A DNA stretch of 64,000 nt from Sphingomonas panacisoli. GTDB lineage: Bacteria > Pseudomonadota > Alphaproteobacteria > Sphingomonadales > Sphingomonadaceae. Shown here piece by piece: positions 27,668 to 36,757 of the stretch (its first letter is position 1; every line of letters starts with the position of its first letter). The position numbers were made by a program, and so were the translations under genes. The notes beneath the pieces were generated by a model. It did not search any database. It had not been told where the DNA came from and was given only the letters and a program-made list of their open reading frames with translations. The DNA is taken from contig NZ_CP042306.1 of NCBI RefSeq assembly GCF_007859635.1, forward strand, positions 1,798,001-1,862,000, read 5' to 3'.

Positions 27668-28068
27668 CGCGGCGTCAGTTCGACCTCGCGGTCCGTCGCC
27701 TGTTCCTCGCTCAATTCGTCGGCCGAAAACGTTTCGCGCGTCATGACGAAGTCGCCCGCATAGCGGCTGAATTGGAAAGTCCCTAAAATCTCGGTGCCGG
27801 CCCCATTGATCGTCCCCGCATAAGCGACGGTATGCGACAGCCTGCCGCCGTCATATTGCTTCATGAATTGGATTCGTCCGCCGGCGCGCGCGCCGTCGAT
27901 GGTCGAGCGCAAGATGGTACCATCTTGCCTGTCGGCTTCGGTGACGCTCCCGGATACGCGTGACGCCCGTTCTTGCAACGTTGCGATGAAAGAGTTCGGC
28001 GCAACATAGGGGTTGGGCGAGCTCCACCGTCCGTACCAGACGCCCGTCACGTTACGGCGGTCAGTCAT
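27664..28068 (-). CDS. Hypothetical protein translationally coupled to the EAL gene
   Basis: 134 residues. The ATG overlaps the stop of the EAL phosphodiesterase (ATGA), which fixes the start and indicates coupling. The protein appears beta-rich without membrane segments: GVWYGRWSSPNPYVAPNSF, then LQERASRVSGSVTEADRQDG, GGRIQFMKQYDGGRLSHTV, and GTFQFSRYAGDFVMTRE. An opening GxWxGxW and alternating strands would fit a lipocalin- or avidin-like barrel, but this is a guess. No recognised domain. The acidic C-terminus (DELSEEQATDREVE) is probably flexible. Context suggests a role with the phosphodiesterase. Confidence 0.75.
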   Translation of the reverse strand: MTDRRNVTGVWYGRWSSPNPYVAPNSFIATLQERASRVSGSVTEADRQDGTILRSTIDGARAGGRIQFMKQYDGGRLSHTVAYAGTINGAGTEILGTFQFSRYAGDFVMTRETFSADELSEEQATDREVELTPR

Positions 28069-28874
28069 CGTTCGGCGATCAGGGCTTCCAACGCCTCGCT
28101 CGTCAGCGGCGGCGCACACAGGTAACCCTGATAAATATCGGCGCCGGCTTCCGCGAGCAAATCGCGCTGACGCGTCGTTTCGACGCCCTCGACCACGACC
28201 GTCAGCCCCAAGGCGCGCGCGATCACGATTATCCCTTTCACGATCACCTGCCCGCGCTCCGATCCTTCGATATCCTGCGACAGCCGGGCGTCGAGCTTGA
28301 TCACATCGACGGGCAACTCCTTGAGGTAGGAAAGGCTCGAATAGCCCGTGCCGAAATCGTCCAGCGCAATCCGGCATCCATGATCGCGTAGCACCTCGAG
28401 CACCGCGCTGGCAGTGGCGAAATCGGCGATCAGGTCGTGCTCGGTTATCTCGATCGTCAGGCGCGATGCGGCAAAGTCATGCTGCGCCATTCGCGCCATC
28501 AGGACCGTCGCAAAGTCCGGCCTGGCGAGGTCGCGTGCGGTGACGTTGATCGACAGTTGCAAGTGCCGGAGCGCCACGGGCCATGCCGCCGCACGCGCGA
28601 GGGCGACGTCGTGAATCTCGTCGGACACCGCCGCGATCAGTTCAGCTCGCTTGGCGGCGGCGAACAAGCGTTCGGCCCCAACCTCTTCCTTGCCCGGACG
28701 GCGCCAACGTACCAGGGCTTCGGTGCCGACAATCTGGCCGCTGGCCATCGCCACCTGCGGCTGGAACAGCACGATGATCTCGCCGTCACGCAGCGCCGGC
28801 GGCAAATGATCCGAAAGCCGCCGCCCGCGCGGTGCGCCCTGTTCGTTGGTTTGTCGCCCCACCGGTCGCTGCAT
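28065..28874 (-). CDS. EAL domain cyclic-di-GMP phosphodiesterase
   Basis: 269 residues, mostly one EAL domain. Catalytic and metal residues are all present: E52 in TEALVRW (the EAL motif), N110 in SINVT, E142 in IEITE, D172-D173 in DDFGTGYSS, K193 in VIKLD, E229 in EGVET and Q249 in YQGY. It should hydrolyse cyclic-di-GMP to pGpG. There is no GGDEF, PAS or membrane part; the first 30 residues are a short basic leader. Neighbouring cyclic-di-GMP receptors are the PilZ proteins at 11943 and 20911. The stop overlaps the start of the hypothetical gene downstream. Confidence 0.92.
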   Translation of the reverse strand: MQRPVGRQTNEQGAPRGRRLSDHLPPALRDGEIIVLFQPQVAMASGQIVGTEALVRWRRPGKEEVGAERLFAAAKRAELIAAVSDEIHDVALARAAAWPVALRHLQLSINVTARDLARPDFATVLMARMAQHDFAASRLTIEITEHDLIADFATASAVLEVLRDHGCRIALDDFGTGYSSLSYLKELPVDVIKLDARLSQDIEGSERGQVIVKGIIVIARALGLTVVVEGVETTRQRDLLAEAGADIYQGYLCAPPLTSEALEALIAER

Positions 28875-28952
28875 CGCCTGTTCTTACGCATCGCGCGTTC
28901 CGGGGCCAAGCACTTGTGCGTTCGCGCCGCACCGCCTAGCTCTCGACGCACG

Positions 28953-29951
28953 ATGGCGTCCCAACCCGCCCTGATCGATCGTCACGGCCGCACGATCAGC
29001 TATCTGCGCGTGTCGGTGACCGATCGGTGCGATTTGCGCTGCCGCTATTGTATGGCCGAGCAGATGACGTTTCTGCCCAAGAGCGCGTTGCTCGGACTAG
29101 AGGAGATCGCGATCGTCGCTGAACGCTTCATCGCGCGCGGCGTGACGAAGATCCGGCTGAGCGGTGGCGAGCCGCTGGTTCGACGCGATGTGATCGATCT
29201 CGCCCGGCGGCTGGGCCGACATATCGGACATGGCCTCGACGAACTGACGATGACGACCAATGGCACGCGGCTGGCCGACCATGCCGGGGCGCTGCACGAT
29301 GCCGGCGTCCGTCGCATCAACGTCAGCCTGGACAGCCGCGATCCCGATCGGTTCCGCTACATCACGCGCCACGGCGACGTGGCCCGGGTGCTCGACGGCA
29401 TAGCCGCTGCCAAGACGGTCGGGCTGGCGGTCAAGATAAACATGGTCGCGTTAAGAGGCCTCAACGCCCAAGAGATCGCGCCGATGCTCGCCTGGTGCGT
29501 CGAGCAAGGTCACGACCTGAGCCTGATCGAAACGATGCCGTTAGGGGCGATCGACGAGGACCGCACCGACCGTTTTCTGCCGCTAACCGACGTTTTCGCC
29601 GAGTTGTCCGAAACATTCGACCTGACCCGCGACACGCACTCAAGCGGCGGACCCGCACGATATTGGCTTGTCGGCGCAAGTCGAACACGGCTCGGACTGA
29701 TCTCCCCCCTCACCGCAAATTTCTGCGACGGCTGCAATCGCGTGCGGTTGACCACCGAAGGCCACCTCTATTCGTGCCTCGGACACGACGATCGGGTCGA
29801 TCTGAAAGCAGCATTGCGCAGCGGCGGGGTCGCGGGCCTTGACGCCGCCATCGACGAAGCGATCGCCATCAAACCCGCCCGCCACAACTTCCGCATCGCC
29901 GCCGGCGCCGCGCCAGCCGTCGCGCGACACATGAGCGTGACTGGCGGATGA
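28953..29951 (+). CDS. moaA: GTP 3',8-cyclase MoaA (molybdenum cofactor biosynthesis)
   Basis: 332 residues from ATG 28953. The radical-SAM 4Fe-4S cluster motif CDLRCRYC gives C26, C30 and C33. GEP-type SGGEPLVRRD and MTTNGTRL follow. The second, GTP-binding cluster ligands are in CDGCNRVRLTTEGHLYSCLG close to residue 260-275. The enzyme makes 3',8-cyclo-GTP, the first step to molybdopterin. Many MoaA proteins end in Gly-Gly, and this one ends MSVTGG, matching the functional GG tail. The stop overlaps the NAD kinase start (ATGA). Confidence 0.97.
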   Translation: MASQPALIDRHGRTISYLRVSVTDRCDLRCRYCMAEQMTFLPKSALLGLEEIAIVAERFIARGVTKIRLSGGEPLVRRDVIDLARRLGRHIGHGLDELTMTTNGTRLADHAGALHDAGVRRINVSLDSRDPDRFRYITRHGDVARVLDGIAAAKTVGLAVKINMVALRGLNAQEIAPMLAWCVEQGHDLSLIETMPLGAIDEDRTDRFLPLTDVFAELSETFDLTRDTHSSGGPARYWLVGASRTRLGLISPLTANFCDGCNRVRLTTEGHLYSCLGHDDRVDLKAALRSGGVAGLDAAIDEAIAIKPARHNFRIAAGAAPAVARHMSVTGG

Positions 29952-30718
29952 CCAAGCGCGCCTTGGTCGCCTCGCCGACCACCCAAGCCCAAGCCGCCAA
30001 ACGGGAGCTGCGCGCCGCCTATGACTGGGTGCCGGTCGAGCAGGCTGAGTTGATCGTCGCGCTCGGCGGCGACGGCTACATGCTGCAAACGCTTCACGCG
30101 ATGCTCGAACGACGTGGCGACCCGGTCCCCGTGTTCGGCATGAACCTCGGCACGGTCGGGTTTCTGATGAACGATTGGCGCAGCGACGGTCTCGACGCGC
30201 GACTCGATCGGACCAAGCCGTTCAAGGTGACACCGCTGCAGATGACGGCCCGAACGGTCGCCGGCGAGACGTTCGTGCTGCCCGCGATCAACGAAGTCTC
30301 GCTGCTCCGCGAAACCCGCCAGACGGCGAAGCTGGAAGTGACCGTCAACGACCGGGTCGTACTCTCCGAACTCGCCTGCGACGGGATCCTTGCGGCGACG
30401 CCCGCCGGATCGACCGCGTACAACCTGTCCGCCAACGGACCGATCCTGCCGCTCGGGTCGGGCATGGTTGCCTTGACGCCGATCTCCGCGTTCCGCCCGC
30501 GACGCTGGCGCGGGGCGATTCTGCCCGAAAAGGCGCGGATCGGACTCCGAGTGCTCGAGCCAGCCAAGCGGCCGGTCTCCGCCGTCGCCGACCAGCGCGA
30601 AGTGCGCGATGTGGCGCAGGTCGATATCGCGATCGACCGCACGCGCGAACTCACCCTGCTGTTCGACCCCGAACACGCGCTGGACGACCGCATTACGATG
30701 GAACAATTCGCATCGTAG
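29948..30718 (+). CDS. nadK: NAD kinase
   Basis: 256 residues. The conserved NAD-kinase segments are LIVALGGDGYMLQTLH (GGDG with the catalytic aspartate), FGMNLGTVGFLMN, LPAINEVSLLR (the NE motif), SELACDGILAATPAGSTAYNLSANGPIL, and a final segment with VADQREV. It makes NADP from NAD and ATP in the cytosol. It begins inside the moaA stop codon, so both are probably translated from one message, an unrelated pairing in function. Length is at the short end of the family but complete. The tRNA-Asn gene follows 53 bases on. Confidence 0.95.
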   Translation: MTKRALVASPTTQAQAAKRELRAAYDWVPVEQAELIVALGGDGYMLQTLHAMLERRGDPVPVFGMNLGTVGFLMNDWRSDGLDARLDRTKPFKVTPLQMTARTVAGETFVLPAINEVSLLRETRQTAKLEVTVNDRVVLSELACDGILAATPAGSTAYNLSANGPILPLGSGMVALTPISAFRPRRWRGAILPEKARIGLRVLEPAKRPVSAVADQREVRDVAQVDIAIDRTRELTLLFDPEHALDDRITMEQFAS

Positions 30719-30771
30719 CTTGGGGCTTGCATCGCGAAGGCGGGCGTTTATAGAGCGCCCCTCAACGCTAT

Positions 30772-30846
30772 TCCCTGATAGCTCAGCGGTAGAGCTCTCG
30801 ACTGTTAATCGAGCGGCCGTAGGTTCGAATCCTACTCAGGGAGCCA
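30772..30846 (+). tRNA. trnN: tRNA-Asn (anticodon GTT), CCA encoded
   Basis: A full cloverleaf can be folded by eye: acceptor TCCCTGA/TCAGGGA, D-stem GCTC/GAGC, anticodon stem CTCGA/TCGAG around CTGTTAA with anticodon GTT, T-stem GTAGG/CCTAC around TTCGAAT, discriminator G, and an encoded CCA at 30844-30846. No intron. Confidence 0.98.
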
Positions 30847-30976
30847 GCGATATCTCAGTGACAAACTGCGACAAATTTTGCGCCGAAGGGTTTCGGAGCA
30901 AAACCCGTTCATCCTGCGTTCCACCTATTCGCGATAGGATGGATCGTTTATTACTATCGGCGAACGGAGACTTGTG

Positions 30977-31558
30977 ATGGCGTTTTCATTCCGCCGCGCC
31001 TCGGCCCTCGGCCTGATCGCGGCTTCCACGCTGGCCATAGCCGGCTGCATGACCGAAACTACGTATCGCCCCGCGACCGGCAGCGGCTTTTCCCGCGAAG
31101 GGTTCAGCGAGCGGCAGATCGAGGCCAACCGCTTCATGGTGAGCTTCTCGGGCAACACGGTGACGAGCCGTGACACGGTCGAGCGCTACCTGCTGTTCCG
31201 CGCGGCGGAACTGACCACGCAGCAGGGCTACGACTATTTCGTGATGGCCGACCGCGACACCGACAAGAAGCAGCGGACGTACGCGACGCCGAGCTTCGGC
31301 AGCGGTTATGGGTTCGGCTATGGCGGCTGGGGCCCGCGCTGGCGCTATTACGGCCGCGGGTTCGGCTGGCGTTCTTGGGATCCGTTTTGGGGCGACCCGT
31401 TCTTCGATCGCGACATCGACATCAACACGGTCGAAAAATACGAAGCAACCGCTGAGGTCGTGATGGGCAAGGGTCCGAAGCCCGCCGGCAATGTCCGCGC
31501 GTTCGACGCCCGGTCGGTGATGGCGAACATCGGCCCGACGGTGGTGCTGCCGAAGTAA
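30977..31558 (+). CDS. CC0125/CC1285-type lipoprotein
   Basis: 193 residues from ATG 30977, behind GGAGA; GTG 30974 is a worse-spaced option. A lipoprotein signal ends at LAIAGC (Cys about residue 24). The mature part has GFSREGFSERQIEANRFMVSFSGN and SRDTVERYLLFRAAELTTQQGYDYFVMADRDT, which I recognise as the family described from Caulobacter CC0125/CC1285. A Gly/Tyr/Trp-rich region (FGSGYGFGYGGWGPRWRYYGRGFGW) follows and then a DFFDRDIDIN-like acidic stretch. Envelope function unknown. A strong terminator follows the stop. Confidence 0.82.
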   Translation: MAFSFRRASALGLIAASTLAIAGCMTETTYRPATGSGFSREGFSERQIEANRFMVSFSGNTVTSRDTVERYLLFRAAELTTQQGYDYFVMADRDTDKKQRTYATPSFGSGYGFGYGGWGPRWRYYGRGFGWRSWDPFWGDPFFDRDIDINTVEKYEATAEVVMGKGPKPAGNVRAFDARSVMANIGPTVVLPK

Positions 31559-31584
31559 GCGGCGCAACACTTTCTGAAATGAAA

Positions 31585-31620
31585 AAGGCCGGGGAGCGAT
31601 CCCCGGCCTTTTCGCTTTTT
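31585..31620. terminator. Bidirectional intrinsic terminator
   Basis: AAGGCCGGGG (31585-31594) pairs with CCCCGGCCTT (31601-31610) over a 6-nt loop, preceded by an A-run and followed by TTCGCTTTTT. It lies between the lipoprotein stop (31558) and the secA stop (31619) and has T-runs in both directions, so it can end both transcripts. Confidence 0.9.
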
Positions 31621-34360
31621 ACGCCACCTGACCGTGGCAGTGTTTGTACTTCAGGCCCGACCCGCATGGGCAGGTCGCGTTACGGCTGACTTTGCCTTCC
31701 CATTCCTTGGGATCGGTGCCGAGATCGGGCTCTTCCGGCCGGACGTACGACAACGGCGGCAGCGTCGTCGTGACGTTGCCCAGCGCTCCGCCATCGAGGT
31801 CGCGCGTATCATCCTCGCCCGAGAACGGGTCGAAATGCTGCGTGATGAAATCAGGGAGCTCCGGCAGCTCCGGCGCGCCCTGGAAGCGGAACTCGGCGTG
31901 CGCGAGCGTCCGCGTTACGTCCTCGCGGATCGACGCAAGCATACGTTCGAACAGCGCAAATGCTTCCTGCTTGTATTCGTTGATCGGCGTCTTCTGCGCA
32001 TAGGCACGCAAGTGGATGACCTGACGCAGCGCGTCGAGCGTCGCGAGGTGCTCCTTCCAGTGATGGTCCAGGTTCTGGAGCAGGATCGACTTCTCGATGC
32101 TTGTCCAGGTATCCGTTTCGATGTCTGCGCTCTTGGTCGTCACTAGCGCATCGGCGGCCTCGCGCAGGCGCTCCTCGACCATTTCGACATCGACCGATTC
32201 CTCGCCGAGCCAATCATCGACCGGCGGGGTGATGCCGAGCAACTCGGCCGCCTTGGCTTTCATGCCTTCGACGTCCCACTGTTCGGGATAGGATCCCGGC
32301 GGGCACGAATCGCCGACGATCGAATTGACCGTCTCCGCGCGCATATCCTCGACGACGTCGCCGACCGCGTCGGCGTCCATGATGTCGGCGCGTTGTTCGT
32401 AAACGACCTTGCGCTGATCGTTCATCACGTCGTCATACTCGACGACCTGTTTACGGATGTCGTAGTTGCGCGCCTCGACCTTCTTCTGCGCGGTCTCGAT
32501 CGCCTTCGACATCCAGCGCGACGGCGGCAATGCCTCGCCGTCCTCCAAGCTCGATCGCATCATCTTGGCGAACAAGGTGTTCGGGCCGAAGATACGCAGC
32601 AGATCATCATCGAGCGACAGGTAGAAGCGCGACAGACCCGGGTCGCCCTGACGCCCCGACCGCCCGCGCAGCTGATTGTCGATGCGGCGGCTTTCGTGGC
32701 GCTCGGTACCGAGCACGAACAGGCCACCGGCGGCCAGCACTTCCTGCTTCTCCAGCGCGATCTCTTCCTTGATCCGCTCGATCGCCTTGTCGCGATCAGG
32801 TCCTTCCGGCACCTCGGCGAGCTCGTCCTCGACGCGGAAGTCCAAGTTGCCGCCAAGCTGGATGTCGGTGCCGCGGCCCGCCATGTTGGTCGCGATGGTC
32901 ACGGCGCCCTTGCGGCCCGCCTGCGCGACGATGTGCGCCTCCATCTCATGATAGCGGGCGTTCAGCACCTTGTGCTCCACCTTCTCCTCGTTGAGGAACT
33001 CGGAGAGCATTTCGGACTTCTCGATCGACACCGTGCCGACCAGGATCGGCTGGCCCTTGTCGGCATGTTCCTTGATCGTCTTGGCGATGCCACGGAACTT
33101 GTCGTTCAGATCCTTGTAGAACGTGTCTTCCTCGTCGACGCGCTTGACGGCAACATTGGTCGGGATCGACACGACGTTCATCTTGTAGATGTCGTAGAAT
33201 TCGGCCGCTTCGGTCGCCGCGGTTCCGGTCATGCCCGACAGCTTCGGATACATGCGGAAATAGTTCTGGAAGGTGATCGAGGCCATCGTCTGGTTCTCGG
33301 GCTCGATATCGACGCCCTCCTTCGCCTCGACCGCCTGGTGCAGACCGTCCGACCAGCGCCGGCCGTCCATCATGCGGCCGGTGAACTCGTCGATGATGAT
33401 GACCTTGCCGTCCTTGACGATGTAATCGATGTCGCGCTTGAACATCATGTTGGCGCGCAGCGACTGATTCAGGTGGTGGACCACCTGCGTGTTCTCATAA
33501 TCGTACAGATTGTCGCCCTGAAGCAGCCCGGCGCCTTCGAGCAGACGCTCGACCGTCTCGGTGCCGTCCTCCGTCAGGATGATCGACTTCTGCTTCTCAT
33601 CCTTCTCGTACGTATCGGCATCGAGCTGCTTCACGATCGCGTCGACCTGCTTATAAAGCTCGGACTTGTCGTCGGTGGGGCCCGAAATGATCAGCGGCGT
33701 GCGGGCTTCGTCGATCAGCACCGAATCGACTTCGTCGACGATCGCCATCGAGAACGCGCGCTGGACCATCGTCTCGCGCTCGTACTTCATGTTGTCGCGT
33801 AGATAGTCGAAGCCGAATTCGTTGTTCGTGCCGTACGTGATGTCAGACCCGTACGCTTCCTTGCGCTGGTGATCGGTCAGGTTCGGGATGATGACGCCGA
33901 CGGTCATGCCGAGGAATTTGTAGATCCGTCCCATCCACTCGGCGTCGCGCGCCGCGAGATAGTCGTTGACGGTAATGACGTGGACGCCCTTCTCCGTGAG
34001 CGCATTCAGATAGACCGCCAGCGTCGCGACCAGCGTCTTGCCCTCGCCCGTCCGCATCTCGGCGATTTCGCCGCGATGAAGCACGATGCCGCCGACCATC
34101 TGGACGTCGAAGTGCCGCATGCCGAGCACGCGGACCGACGCCTCACGCACCGTCGCGAATGCCTCGGGCAAGATGTCGTCGAGCTTCTCGCCGTTCGCCA
34201 ACCGGGCGCGGAAGGCCGCCGTCTGGTTGGCGAGCGTCGCATCGTCCATCGCCTTCAGACTGGGCTCGAACGCGTTGATCTTGTTGACGATGCCGCCGAG
34301 CGACTTGACGTACCGGTCGTTAGACGACCCGAAAATGGATTTGGCGAGTCCGCCGAGCAT
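31619..34360 (-). CDS. secA: Preprotein translocase ATPase SecA
   Basis: 913 residues, ATG at 34360 ([16 protein letters not shown]) with AGGA nine bases ahead; an upstream in-frame extension is not needed. DEAD motor: [17 protein letters not shown] (Walker A) and [30 protein letters not shown]-type segment [20 protein letters not shown] is the second motor half. The C-terminal zinc finger [13 protein letters not shown] binds SecB and lipids. SecA drives post-translational export through SecYEG. A TATA of normal length. The minus strand 100 bases upstream leads to the small secreted protein gene region. Confidence 0.98.
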   Translation of the reverse strand: MLGGLAKSIFGSSNDRYVKSLGGIVNKINAFEPSLKAMDDATLANQTAAFRARLANGEKLDDILPEAFATVREASVRVLGMRHFDVQMVGGIVLHRGEIAEMRTGEGKTLVATLAVYLNALTEKGVHVITVNDYLAARDAEWMGRIYKFLGMTVGVIIPNLTDHQRKEAYGSDITYGTNNEFGFDYLRDNMKYERETMVQRAFSMAIVDEVDSVLIDEARTPLIISGPTDDKSELYKQVDAIVKQLDADTYEKDEKQKSIILTEDGTETVERLLEGAGLLQGDNLYDYENTQVVHHLNQSLRANMMFKRDIDYIVKDGKVIIIDEFTGRMMDGRRWSDGLHQAVEAKEGVDIEPENQTMASITFQNYFRMYPKLSGMTGTAATEAAEFYDIYKMNVVSIPTNVAVKRVDEEDTFYKDLNDKFRGIAKTIKEHADKGQPILVGTVSIEKSEMLSEFLNEEKVEHKVLNARYHEMEAHIVAQAGRKGAVTIATNMAGRGTDIQLGGNLDFRVEDELAEVPEGPDRDKAIERIKEEIALEKQEVLAAGGLFVLGTERHESRRIDNQLRGRSGRQGDPGLSRFYLSLDDDLLRIFGPNTLFAKMMRSSLEDGEALPPSRWMSKAIETAQKKVEARNYDIRKQVVEYDDVMNDQRKVVYEQRADIMDADAVGDVVEDMRAETVNSIVGDSCPPGSYPEQWDVEGMKAKAAELLGITPPVDDWLGEESVDVEMVEERLREAADALVTTKSADIETDTWTSIEKSILLQNLDHHWKEHLATLDALRQVIHLRAYAQKTPINEYKQEAFALFERMLASIREDVTRTLAHAEFRFQGAPELPELPDFITQHFDPFSGEDDTRDLDGGALGNVTTTLPPLSYVRPEEPDLGTDPKEWEGKVSRNATCPCGSGLKYKHCHGQVA

Positions 34361-34460
34361 GATGATATTCCTGTTGAATGGAGTGCGCACGGCACCACGG
34401 GCGCCGCACGGAAAAAATCAGCGATGTGAAGGAGTCCGGCGCATCACCGGACAACCGCGC

Positions 34461-34715
34461 TTATTCGCGCCGGCGGCTCGCAAAAGCGGGGACCAGATCG
34501 GCGAGTACGAACGCGCTCTCCGTCGGAACGACGCTCTTCGCTGGCCCACCAAAGACTTGCGCCGGGCGCGCCGCGACTTGAAGCCGCTTCACGGCAGTCG
34601 CCTTGACCGCGCTCGCGACGCTGCTGCTCAGCGCCGCCGGGGTCACCGGCGCACGCACGCCACCCGTGCCGCTCAGCGCGGACAGCAAGGCAGAGAGGAG
34701 CAGGATCAGGTTCAA
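34461..34715 (-). CDS. Small putative secreted protein with RRRE tail
   Basis: 84 residues if the TTG at 34715 is used. The start is a hydrophobic segment MNLILLLSALLSALSGTGGVRA, which looks like a signal peptide, followed by an Ala/Val/Pro-rich body (LSSSVASAVKATAVKRLQVAARP) and an end FASRRRE. Short secreted proteins with this layout and an RRRE end recur in sphingomonad genomes near secA, to my memory. A TTG start and weak ribosome-binding site (TGAAGCCGTCGC) lower certainty. No function can be given. Confidence 0.45.
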   Translation of the reverse strand: MNLILLLSALLSALSGTGGVRAPVTPAALSSSVASAVKATAVKRLQVAARPAQVFGGPAKSVVPTESAFVLADLVPAFASRRRE

Positions 34716-34776
34716 GCGACGGCTTCACAGATTGCGAGTGCGGCGTGACATAGGGGCGGACGGGTTAAAGGTCTAA

Positions 34777-35403
34777 CTATTTTGGATCGACCCGCATCGT
34801 CGTGATTATAGTCACCGTTCCAGCGACGGGCTTGTTGTTCCGGATGAGCGGCGCCGTGACGCGCTTGCCGGGCTTGAAATCAGCGCATCCGCCCAGACCC
34901 TGGGTGACGCCGACCGGGCGGCAGGCCACGCCATTTCCCTGCGGATCAACGTCGATCTCGAAGTTGCTGATGATCGATGAGGTTCCGCCAGTCGACAGAT
35001 CAACCGTGAAAACATCATTCAGCACCCACCGCACGCCCGGCAGGGTGAAGGTAGAAGCAACCGGTTTGCCGCTGGTGTCCAGCGCCGGCACGAACCGCGC
35101 ATTGGCGAGAGCGAGTTCGCACGTTCTCGCGTCGAGAGACATCGACCCGCTGCTCTGGACAATCTTGCAAGCCGTCGCGTTACCGAACTTATCGACGGCG
35201 AGTTCCGCGACCACCCGCCCTTGTTCGCCCTTACGTTTGGCCTCCGGCGGATAGATGTTCATCGGAAACCAGCTACCCAAATCTCCCTTCGGATGCGCAG
35301 ATGCAGTGGCTTCCTGGGCCATGGCAACAGACGGTACCGCCAGTGCCACGAAACCGGCAGCGATCATTATCGCCGTCGAGACCGAACCGATCGAAATATG
35401 CAC
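34777..35403 (-). CDS. TonB family protein (energy transducer-like), secreted
   Basis: 208 residues from the GTG at 35403, chosen because AGGAGG lies just upstream (plus 35409-35414). A signal peptide ends near AVPSVAMAQ. The region WFPMNIYPPEAKRKGEQGRVVAELAVDKFGN and ARFVPALDTSGKPV is a TonB C-terminal domain. A second, weaker copy (FEIDVDPQGNGVACRPVG, KRVTAPLIRNNKPVAGTV) follows. There is no membrane anchor beyond the signal peptide and no proline-rich spacer, so it is not a full TonB. Such proteins are common in sphingomonads and unassigned. It is divergent from argJ. Confidence 0.8.
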   Translation of the reverse strand: MHISIGSVSTAIMIAAGFVALAVPSVAMAQEATASAHPKGDLGSWFPMNIYPPEAKRKGEQGRVVAELAVDKFGNATACKIVQSSGSMSLDARTCELALANARFVPALDTSGKPVASTFTLPGVRWVLNDVFTVDLSTGGTSSIISNFEIDVDPQGNGVACRPVGVTQGLGGCADFKPGKRVTAPLIRNNKPVAGTVTIITTMRVDPK

Positions 35404-35478
35404 GACGCCCTCCTGTCGTAGAGGGCTAACCGATCCGGCGCATTGCGTCACCATTCGCGATCTTTATGGAGTACGCGC

Positions 35479-36705
35479 ATGACCGACCGCTCGCCCCTCG
35501 CCCCGACCTCGCTGCCCGCCCTTCCGGAGATTGCCGGGGTCACGCGCCGCGTCGCGCGGGCGCGGTACAAGACGTGGGATCGCTGCGATTTGACCTATGT
35601 CGAGCTGAGCCCTGGCACGACGGTCGCGGGCGTGCTCACCAAGAGCAAGTGCGCGTCACCTGAAGTCGATTGGTGTCGCGCCGCGCTCGTGCTCGGCCGG
35701 GCACGGGCGCTGGTGGTCAATGCCGGAAATTCGAACGCGTTTACCGGCGACCGCGGACGCCATGCCGTCGAGGGGCTGGCGGCGCGCGTCGCGCAGCATC
35801 TCGGCTGCCAGCCGTCGGACGTGTTCGTTGCCTCAACCGGTGTGATCGGCGTCCCCTTACCGCTCGACAAGGCCGAGGCAGGGCTGACCGCCGCCTTCAC
35901 CGCCGAGCCGTGCGACTGGGTCACCGCCGCCGAGACGATCATGACGACCGACACGTTCGCCAAGGTCGCGGTGACGCGCGCGGTGATCGGCGACCGGACG
36001 GTCGAACTGGTCGGCATCATCAAAGGGTCGGGGATGATAATGCCCGACATGGCGACGATGCTCGGCTTCATCTTTACCGATGCGGCAGTCGATGCAGCGT
36101 GGATGCAATCGGCGCTGTCCGCGGCCAATACCAAAAGCTTTTCGTGCATCACGGTCGATAGCGACACATCGACCAGCGACACCGTCCTGGCCTTCGCGAC
36201 GGGCGCGGCGGGCAACGCCACCATTTCGGACGACGATGAACCCGGCGCGGATGCTTTTCGCTCAGCGCTCGACGATTTGTGTCTGCAACTCGCGCATCTC
36301 GTCGTCCGCGACGGCGAGGGCGCGTCGAAGTTCATCCGCATCGACGTAACCGGCGCCGAAAGCGATGAGAGCGCGCACCGCATCGGCATGAGCATCGCCA
36401 ACTCGCCGCTCGTGAAGACCGCGATTGCCGGAGAGGATGCCAATTGGGGTCGCGTCGTGATGGCTATAGGCAAGGCCGGCGAACCCGCCGAGCGGGACAA
36501 GGTCGCGATCCGTTTCGGCGAGACTCAAGTCGCGCGGGACGGGCTGGAGGTCGAGGGCTATGACGAAGCGCCGGTCACAGCGCATCTGAAGGGCGCGGAA
36601 ATCGATATCGGCGTCGATCTCGGCCTCGGCGACGGCCGGGCGACGGTTTGGACATGCGATCTCACCCACGGCTATATTTCGATCAACGCCGACTATCGGA
36701 GCTGA
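35479..36705 (+). CDS. argJ: Bifunctional glutamate N-acetyltransferase / amino-acid N-acetyltransferase ArgJ
   Basis: 408 residues from ATG 35479, behind GGAG. ArgJ recycles acetyl groups in arginine synthesis, moving acetyl from N-acetylornithine to glutamate. The autocatalytic cleavage site lies in GSGMIMPDMATMLGF, where the Thr of ATML becomes the nucleophile of the beta chain. FVASTGVIGVPLPLDK and VVNAGNSNAFTGDRG are family segments; the C-terminus LTHGYISINADYRS is canonical. The interval to the convergent/divergent TonB-family gene is 75 bases. Length is typical. Confidence 0.97.
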   Translation: MTDRSPLAPTSLPALPEIAGVTRRVARARYKTWDRCDLTYVELSPGTTVAGVLTKSKCASPEVDWCRAALVLGRARALVVNAGNSNAFTGDRGRHAVEGLAARVAQHLGCQPSDVFVASTGVIGVPLPLDKAEAGLTAAFTAEPCDWVTAAETIMTTDTFAKVAVTRAVIGDRTVELVGIIKGSGMIMPDMATMLGFIFTDAAVDAAWMQSALSAANTKSFSCITVDSDTSTSDTVLAFATGAAGNATISDDDEPGADAFRSALDDLCLQLAHLVVRDGEGASKFIRIDVTGAESDESAHRIGMSIANSPLVKTAIAGEDANWGRVVMAIGKAGEPAERDKVAIRFGETQVARDGLEVEGYDEAPVTAHLKGAEIDIGVDLGLGDGRATVWTCDLTHGYISINADYRS

Positions 36706-36757
36706 TTTTCCACCCCGGCTTAACGATTTTTTCGCCGGCTTTCCGCCAGATGGGCGG

